Assembly: GCA_949987565.1 (NCBI GenBank)
Contig: OX465115.1
Coordinates: 6,215,566 to 6,279,565 of the forward strand
Direction: 5' to 3'
Length of the DNA stretch: 64,000 bases
Source of the DNA: Luidia sarsii
Lineage: Eukaryota; Echinodermata; Asteroidea; Paxillosida; Luidiidae
A program made the position numbers and the translations under genes. Shown piece after piece: positions 38,301 through 47,508 of the stretch. Position 1 is the first letter of the stretch, and each line of letters starts with the position of its first letter. The notes beneath the pieces are model-generated. The model searched no databases. It had not been told where the DNA came from and saw nothing but the letters and a program-made list of their open reading frames with translations.

Positions 38301-41300
38301 CCCAATCATTACAATCATTGTAATGTGCGTTGCAATCAGTTGTAGTTCATCCTCTGATCAACTCCTTACTTTTGCTGCGCTCATGAATGATGTATTCTAC
38401 TCGAGGATAAGGTCATAGGGTACTGCATATTCATGACTTGATCCTGACGTCATGGTGTTACATTGTATTGCAGCCATGCACGCCGTTCTGTCCGGTAGTC
38501 AAGCGTTGGACAGACCCAAAGCCACGGGAGCCAGTGGCTCAGCTATTGTCAGCGTCGACGAAAAAGGAAACATCCATTATCGGGTAAGAAACATTCTTCT
38601 GCTAACAATGGAGCATCTGCCTTAAAACACAAGAGGGCCTGACGTTTCGATCCAAGCTGGAACTTTCTCTTGTAATTCCCACTGAATTTAACATTTGGAA
38701 CATTATTCAATCTGTCCCAACGTTGGAATTTTATTTCTAACCAGATATGAAAATTCAAAAAGAGATTAAAAAAGTCTGACATTTCTCAAAGACAAAAACA
38801 GGTCTTGTGGGATCGAAACGTCAGGCCCTTTAAATATCCAGCTGTGTCAAAATCCTTGCTTTGTAAATATCCTAGCTTTGTGAATATCCTAGCTTTGTGA
38901 ATATCCTAGATTTGAAAAGACAGCAAGAAGCGTGCAGAGGTTTTGCATTTACTCCATTGTGAATCGTGACTTTTCCTCTTGTAGATTCTCCTGACTGGTC
39001 TGAGGAGGGAGGTGGTAGGATTGACCATCGAAGGCAAGCCCAAGAACAAAAGAAAGCGTCGTATCGTCGCCGACATCCTGAAAGATTACCGAAACGGAAA
39101 GGTGAAGCTCGCACCCTCAGACAATCACAGCTCACCCTGAACACCGCAAACAAAGACGTCTTCGGCACGGCAGAAACGAGAGATGGAAGCATTATCTGTC
39201 AAAGAAAGCTCCCCTTTGAAGTTTCTGCCGTTCAACATCAAACCCAAACTCACAGCATTTCTGGAGGAAAACCACCCAGAAATGTTTGGCAAACAATTTT
39301 GTCTGACGATTGACGATTGTTTACCCGAAGCATGTTTACAGCGTAGGCTCTGCAATCTATGCACTTAAAACACATTTTGGAAGTATTCTGATGTGAGCTA
39401 CCTATTTGCTTTTCTGGTGTGTTCATATTTCATTCTGCCGAAAGTGCATTCCATTCCTGTATCGTAATGGAGATATGATGACATTGTATAGGTATAATAA
39501 CTACAACATCTTCCCACGCTCTGCCTCTCTCTGGAATTCCTTCCTAATTCATGTTTTCCACCACCCTACGATCTTGCCCTTTTTTAAGAGGAATGCCAAT
39601 TCATATCTCCAGCCTTTCTGAGTCCCTCTCTATCTCCTTCTTTCCTTAGCCCTTAACATTGAGTCGCTTTATAGCCTTGTTTTGGGCGCAGATGCATAAA
39701 AACACACGATCCCATTCCTATTTTGTACATCATTACTCAATGGGGTGTCTTGTATCTTGAGCTCTATTGGCGTCGTTGTTTCTCTCTAGGCGGTGGGGCG
39801 TTACAGCAAAGCGAAGGCCAAGGAGATTCATCAGTTACTCCACGGTGGTCTGTACATCAATGTAGCCACTGAGGCTTACGAGACCTCGGAGCTGCGTGGA
39901 CGAATCACCTTCCTGCCTTACTCCGCGTACCTGGCCAGCTATAAAGGTGCACTTTTTGGTCAGAAATCATTCGCAAACAAGCAGAGTGCCTCATGTTTCC
40001 ATCCTAGCTACTCCAATTCACCTGAGCAGAATGATTGAAAAAAAACCTACTTTTTGTGACATCATATTTAGGTTGTGTGTTTGTGTTTCTTAAAAAAGAA
40101 GTGTTCGTGAAATTGGTGTTTCGCTAAACTTGCAGATTCTATAGACTGTGTAATTTGAAGCCGTAGCCAATGAATTCAGACACGGCCTAACACACAAGTC
40201 TATGGGAATTGGCTGCAGCCGCTAAACTAGAGGCTTCTATAGACTCGTGTGTAATTTGAAGCCGTAGCCAATGAATTCAGACACGGCCTAACACACAAGT
40301 CTATGGGAATTGGCTGCAGCCGCTAAACTAGAGGCTTCTATAGACTCGTGTGTAATTTGAAGCCGTAGCCAATGAATTCAGAAACGGCCTAACACACAAG
40401 TCTACGGGAATTGGCTGCAGCCGCTAAACTAGAGGCTTCCATAGACTCGTGTGTAATTTGAAGCCGTAGCCAATGAATTCAGACACGGCCTAACACAAAA
40501 GTCTATGGGAATTGGCTGCAGCCGCTAAACTAGAGGCTTCTATAGACTCGTGTGTAATTTGAAGCCGTAGCCAATGAATTCAGACACGGCCTAACACACG
40601 AGTCTACGGGAATTGGCTGCAGCCGCTAAACTAGAGGCTTCCGTAGACTCGTGCGTAATTTGAAGCCATAACCGCTTTGTTTCTGGCCCAGGTATGCCGG
40701 TGCAACTGTCAGGGAACATCATCAGCCCACCGCAGCTGACCGGTGCAGGCGGCCACTCCTTCATGGTCCTCGACTCCAACTGCGCTCTCCACTACCAGGT
40801 CTACGTGGTCGGGCTGAACGACGACGTTGAGGGCGCCCCGGGCGATGACGCCGACCACGTGTTCGCCGAGATCGGCGAGATCGAGGGCGACAGCTTTTCG
40901 GTGCGTCACGTGCTCAACGAGGTGCAAGGGAACCTGGTGAGTGTTGGTAGAAGGTGTAGGGAGACAGATAGGGAGATAGAGAGAGGGTTGGGGAGAATGA
41001 TAGGACGATAAAGAGATGGAGAGAGACAGGGAGACAACAGATACCCAGAGAGACAAAGAGTGACAGAGAGAGAAAGAAAGAGGCAGAGAGAGACATAGAC
41101 ATAGACAGAGATACAGTTACAGGGAGGGGGTCAGATAGGGAAAGGCAGAGACAGACAGAGAGAGACTTGGGATACTGAGAGACTTAGAGCGACTAATAGA
41201 GGCCTGGCCATAGGCCGAGAGAGGGAGAGAGAGGGAGAGAGAGACAAGGTCTGAGAGGGATAGGCAGAGACGGAGAGAGACTGAGAGACTTAGAGAGACA

Positions 41301-44300
41301 TTTAGAGGCCTAGACATACACCGAGAGAGACAGAGACAGAACGAGACAGAGAGACCGTAGTTGATCTTAATACTTCAAACCATGAGTCGATCATTCGAAT
41401 TTTGGTTGTTTTTGTTTCTAGGCAACGGGGCAGCTGACCAACTTGTCGCCATCGTTACTCGAATCGATGGATAATGGCAATGCTTTCATCCAGGTCAGCT
41501 CCAAGAACCACCGAGACGGAGAGATCCGTGGATTGGTAAGATCATTGTCTCTTCTACCTCAGCAAAACAATAAACACAACATCCGTTGCTTAGAATCCAG
41601 TTGCCTCCTAAACATTCATGCCAGCTCTTCTCAGAGCCACACCCATTCTTGCAAGAGATCAAACCACATGGTGTCACTGCAAGCATGCTACATTGTGATT
41701 CCACCTGCAAACCTTCAAATCTCACTCACCAATTAGTAGCAGATAGCGTGGCAATCACACACTGCCCCAGATCATTAACATCGACTCTTCTGAGCTACAC
41801 TCTTCTCTTGAAGGAGCTTCCGCATAGCGTCATCGCAAGCCTGTCTGCAAATTATAACAGTGTAAGCCGTTTGCAAATATGTTTTGGTATCACTTGTTTA
41901 CGGTACTCTGTCTGGTTCCGTGCGTAGGTGGTTCTGCCTAATACGTGCTATACCTCGTCATCGTCTGGGTCCCAGCATCCCAGCATCGGTGGGCCGACAT
42001 TGATCGACGATGCTTCCCATGGAGGGAGTGTGGAGGCTTCGCCCAACTCGTGTTTCTTCGAGTCACGGTATCGGATTACTGGCTCCAGCTGGTCACCAGA
42101 CTATGACCCCGTGTGCACAACGTGTACTTGTAAGGTAAGCCACTCACATCCAGGCAATAAACAGCTATGGCTTCAAATTGCACACGAGTCTATGGGAGCC
42201 TCTGGTTTAGCGGCAGACTTGTGTGTTAAGCCGTGTCAGAATTCATTGGCTACGGCTTCAAATTACACACGAGTCTATGGAAGCCTCTAGTTTAGCGGCT
42301 GCAGCCAATTCCCATAGACTTGTTTGTTAGGCCGTGTCAGAATTCATTCGCTACGGCTTCAAAATACACACGAGTCTATGGAAGCCACTTACTAGCGGCT
42401 ACACAATTTTGTCAATTTTTAAACCTGCTTGTTTTTTAAGCATATAAATGGAACCACGCCTTTGTAGATAAAAATACCAGTCAGTCAAAATGGCGACATT
42501 TACCAATATGTATATGTTTATTCTGATTTATATTCATCGGAATTTCTCCGGTTTTTTCTATTGGACAGAGGAGTGTTGTGATATGTGATCCAGTGGTGTG
42601 TCCTCAACTTTCCTGCACCAACCCAGTCAGGCGGGAAGGCGAATGCTGTCCTGTTTGTCCATCAGGTACCAGACGACCTTTCAGGCAGACTATTTGTAAT
42701 ATCGCTCTGTAGAGGGAACGACCTTTCGAGCCCGGTATGACCTTTCCCAAATGTCATCACCTCTTAGGAGAAGGAGTACGGCTCTGAAAAGAGCCGGTAA
42801 CTCACCATGTACATCATCTCTTAAGAGAAGGAGTATGGCTCTGAAAAGAGCCGGTAACTCACCATGTACACCATCTCTTAAGAGAAGGAGTGTGACTCTG
42901 AAAAGAGCCGGTAACTCACCATGTACACCATCTCTTAAGAGAAGGAGTATGGCACTGAAAAGAGTCGGTAACTCACCATGTACATCATCTCTTAAGAGAA
43001 GGAGTATGGCTCTGAAAAGAGTCGGTAACCTCACCATGTACATCATCTCTTAAGAGAAGGAGTATGGCTCTGAAAAGAGCCGGTAACTCACCATATACAT
43101 CATCTCTTAAGAGAAGGAGTATGGCTCTGAAAAGAGTCGGTAACCTCACCATGTACATCATCTCTTAAGAGAAGGAGTATGGCTCTGAAAAGAGCCGGTA
43201 ACTCACCATGTACATCATCTCCTAAGAGAAGGAGTACGGCTCTGAAAAGAGCCGGTAACTCACCATGTACATCATCTCTTAAGAGAAGGAGTACGGCTCT
43301 GAAAAGAGCCGGTAACTCACCATGTACATCATCTCTTAAGAGAAGGAGTACGGCTCTGAAAAGAGCCGGTAACTCACCATGTACATCATCTCCTAAGAGA
43401 AGGAGTATGGCTCTGAAAAGAGCCGGTAACTCACCATGTACATCATCTCTTAAGAGAAGGAGTATGGCTCTGAAAAGAGCCGGTAACTCACAATGTACAT
43501 CATCTCTTAAGAGAAGGATTATGGCTCTGAAAAGAGCCGGTAACTCACCATGTACATCATCTCTTAAGAGAAGGAGTGTAGCTATGAAAAGAGCTGGTAA
43601 CTCATTTGTAACGATCTTGTCTTCCCAGATTTAATGTTCTTTTGTTTGTTTTTCTGAGCAGAGGGTTCAGCCAACCAGGAGACAGATAGCTGCTTCTTCG
43701 AGGGGGATAAGAAGTACCACAGCGTGGGCTCACAGTGGCATCCCTTTGTCCCACCCTTCGGCTACATACAGTGCGCGATCTGCACGTGCCAGGTACAGTC
43801 AACAACTCAAACATCTGGACAAAGTGTTTGCATCTGAATGAAAATAAGGGCGTGATCCCTTGGAGATATACGGCTGTTAATGGTTGAATGACTAGCGCCC
43901 CCACCCCGGCAATGTATGTCTATAAGGCCGCCACCTAAGGGCTGGATAGCTCAGATGGAAGAGCAAATTGTTCTTATATTCAATTTTCTGTGTACTTTTG
44001 GCAATCTCTCTCAAGTCAATGTAAAAAAACTTGTAAGACCGCACAAAATCGCCCAGAAAATAACCCGATCAAACCTTCCCTCAATAGGTTCTTTGTATGA
44101 AAAACGCATTCTTCTGAAAGTCCACAGCATTATGTCTGACCCCTCACACCCACTGCACCTTTCTTTGTGTTACAGTCGGTCTGGCGTGCGATTGTGTGTC
44201 CCCAAGACTATTCGCTCCCGGTTTAGGCAGTCGTTCATCCCAAACGCTATTCACATTTTCAATAGATACTCCAAGCGGTAGTTGACTATAATATATCATG

Positions 44301-47300
44301 GCTGAGCCTTTTTTGCCCTATTGCCACAGACGTTGCATCTGCGTATATTAATGTTTTTATGTGACTTTCTGGTGTATCCGTGGGTTTAGTTCGATAATTG
44401 TATTGGATGTGTATGTGTAATCTGTGTATTATTGATTTCTTACAGTATGAATATGCTTTTATCACATGTTTTATTTTGTAACATGTTTTTTTTTTCCCAG
44501 TGGAAGGCAAATTTCTACGTTTTTATGTGGATAATAAATTAAATCAATATCAATATCAATATCACTGGTACTTTCAACCAGAGGCCCAAGGGTTCGAATC
44601 CCGATCCTGTCATTTATTTGTCCTATGTTTCAAGTGCTTATTTGTTTGTTTCTTTCAGTCGGCTGGTCAGTATGACTGTGAACGAATTCAATGTCCCAGG
44701 TTGAACTGCAGAAAGCCTGTTCGTATCAACCTCTCCGATTGCTGTCAGACTTGTCCGGGTAAGCCTTGCTTTGTCACAGAGGGAATTGTATTAAACCAAT
44801 GATCGCGTGTTTGGTTCATTCAATTTGTACCATAGAAGAGCATTAGATTTGAGATATTTTTATTATTGGACTGACTTTTGTGGTTTTAAATTCGGGTTTA
44901 GAATCCAATCCAATACTATCCAATTTAATTGTGTCTAACCTAATCCAACCTATACCGACCCAACCCAACCCAAATCAACTTCACCCAACTCTTCCTAACC
45001 AATCCCACCTAACCTAACCCATCCTAATCCATCCCATCCCAATCCATCCCAACCCAACCTAACCCATTCCAACCTAACCCATGCCATCCCAACCCAACAC
45101 CACCTAACCCAACCCAACCCATCTCAACACAACACATCCCAACCATCCCATACCATTCCAGCCCAACCCATCCATCCCATCCCATCCCATCCCAACCCAA
45201 CCCAACCCAACCCATCCCATCCCAACCCAACCCATCGCATCCCATCCCAACCCAGCCAAACCCAACCCAACCCATCGCATCCCATCCCAACCCAGCCCAA
45301 CCCAACCCAACCCAACCCAACCCAACCCAACCCAACCCATCGCATCCCATCCAAACCAAACCCAAACCAACCCAACCCATCCAAACCCAACCAACCCAAC
45401 CCATCCCATCTCAACCCAACCCATCCCATCTCAACCCAACCCATCCCAACCCATCCCATCCCATCCCATCCCAACCCAACCCAACCCATCCCAACCCATC
45501 CCAACCCAACCCGTCCCAACCTATACCCCTTTCAAAGAAAATAAGAAATGTTCACCAATTGACCATGAGTTTGTCTTTTGACAGAGGAACCTTCAGTCAC
45601 GCCGGAACCAGTGGAGAGTGTTGTCATACAAGCCGACGAAGTTGAACGTGGTAAGTTCCCACACCGTTGCCATGACAATTCTTTGCTTCTTGCTACTTGC
45701 TTTCATTTTTCATTCGTGCCAGAAAAAAAAAACCCTGAGCAATATCATCAGCAGATCTGTTTGTTTTGCATTTTTTTCTTTCACATAAAACACTTACTTA
45801 ACCCTCTATGCAACTTTATGTTTCTTTGTTTCTGAGAAAAAAATGGACAAAATGCAAGGATTATTTTGCTTTATTTCTGAAGATGTTGAAAGATTGTAAA
45901 AGATAAACCACAAAAATAGAGGTATACTACACGAAAAGAAAATATTAAAAAAAATATTTGAAGCGTATATTGGGTTTTTAGAAGGGAGATGACGTGTTCC
46001 ATGAGATGAAATCGTTTGAAAATAACCCGTAGCTGATTTTACAATGGTGTCATTCTATACGCTAAATGCCTTGGGGCTATTTATTCATCTTTCCATTATG
46101 TCCAATATTCGAATCAAGCTCTTGGTAATGAAAACTTGCCTGCATTTGTCACTTGCCTCGCTTCCTGCCTCATTTTCCTGCTTGTTACCTGTTCCCTCGT
46201 ACTGTTATTTGGTTTATCTCTCTCTCTCTCTTTCGCTCTTTCTCACTCCCACTCCTTCCCTCTCTCTCCCTACCTCTCCCTACACCTCTCTTGCACTCTC
46301 TATCTTATTCCCCTTCTCTTTCTCGTCCTCTATCTCTTCTCTCTTCTTCTCCTTTTCGGTCTCACTCCCTCCTGCATGTATGCCACTCTGTCTCCTCTGT
46401 CTCCCTCTCTGTCCCCCCTCTCGCTGTCCCTCTCTCCCTCCCTCTCTCCCTCTTTCCGTCTCTCCGTCTCTCCCCTCTCTCTCCCCTCTCTCTCCCCCTC
46501 TCTCTCCCCTCTCTCTCTCCCTCTCAATCGATCTCACTCCCTCCTGCATGTCTGTCACTCTTTCTTCTCTGTCTCCCTCTCTGTCTGTCTCTCTGTCCCT
46601 CCCTCCCCTCTCTCTCTCTTCCTCTCTCCCCATTCTGTCTCTCTCTCTCCCCCTCTCTCTCTCCCCTCTCTCTCTCTCCCTCTCTCTCTGTCTCTCTCCC
46701 CCTCTCTCTCTCTTCCTCTCTCCCCATTCTGTCTCTCTCTCTCCCCCTCTCTCTCTCCCCTCTCTCTCTCTCCCTCTCTCTCTGTCTGTCTCCCCTCTCT
46801 CTCTCTTCCTCTCTCCCCATTCTGTCTCTCTCTCTCCCCCTCTCTCTCTCCCCTCTCTCTCTCTCTCCCTCTCTCTCTGTCTCTCTCCCCCTCTCTCTCT
46901 CTTCCTCTCTCCCCATTCTGTCTCTCTCTCTCCCCCTCTCTCTCTCCCCTCTCTCTCTCTCCCTCTCTCTCTGTCTCTCTCCCCCTCTCTCTCTCTCTCT
47001 CCCTCTCTCTCCCTCTTTCTCTCCCCTCTCTGTCTCTCTCTCCCCTCTCTGTCTCTCTCTCCCTCTCTACCCTCTCTCTCTCCCCTCTCTGTCTCTCTCT
47101 CCCTCTGTCTCTCCCCTCTCTCTGTCTCCCTCTCTCTGTCTCCCTCCCTCTGTCTCTCTCTCTCTCCCTCTCCCCTCTCTCCCTCTCTCTCCCCCTCTCT
47201 CTCTCCCTCTCTGTCTCTCTCTCCCTCTCCCTCTCCCTCTCTCTCCCTCTCTCTCTCCCCTCTCTGTCTCTCTCTCTCCCTCTCTCTCTCTCTCCCTCTC

Positions 47301-47436
47301 TCACTCTCTCCCTCTCTCTCCCTCTCTCTCCCTCTCTGCCTCTCTCTTCCTCTCTCCTCTCTCTCTGTCTCTCCCTCTTTCTTCCTCTCTCCCCTCTTTC
47401 TGTCTCTCCCTCTCTCACTCTCTCTCTCTCTCTCTC

Positions 47437-47508
<72 letters not shown>

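Noticed and set aside
42752..43606. CRISPR array
   Set aside because: The units are contiguous tandem repeats without unique spacers, in a eukaryotic intron.
42690..43634. A 19-residue-repeat protein (LKRAGNSPCTSS-type units)
   Set aside because: The 57-bp unit is divisible by three, so it stays open by arithmetic. Indels in two units break the frame, and the array lies inside a chordin intron.
45024..45519. Trp/Gly/Met-rich minus-strand proteins
   Set aside because: They arise from the (CCCAA/CCCAT)n satellite in chordin intron 18. Three overlapping frames are open at once.
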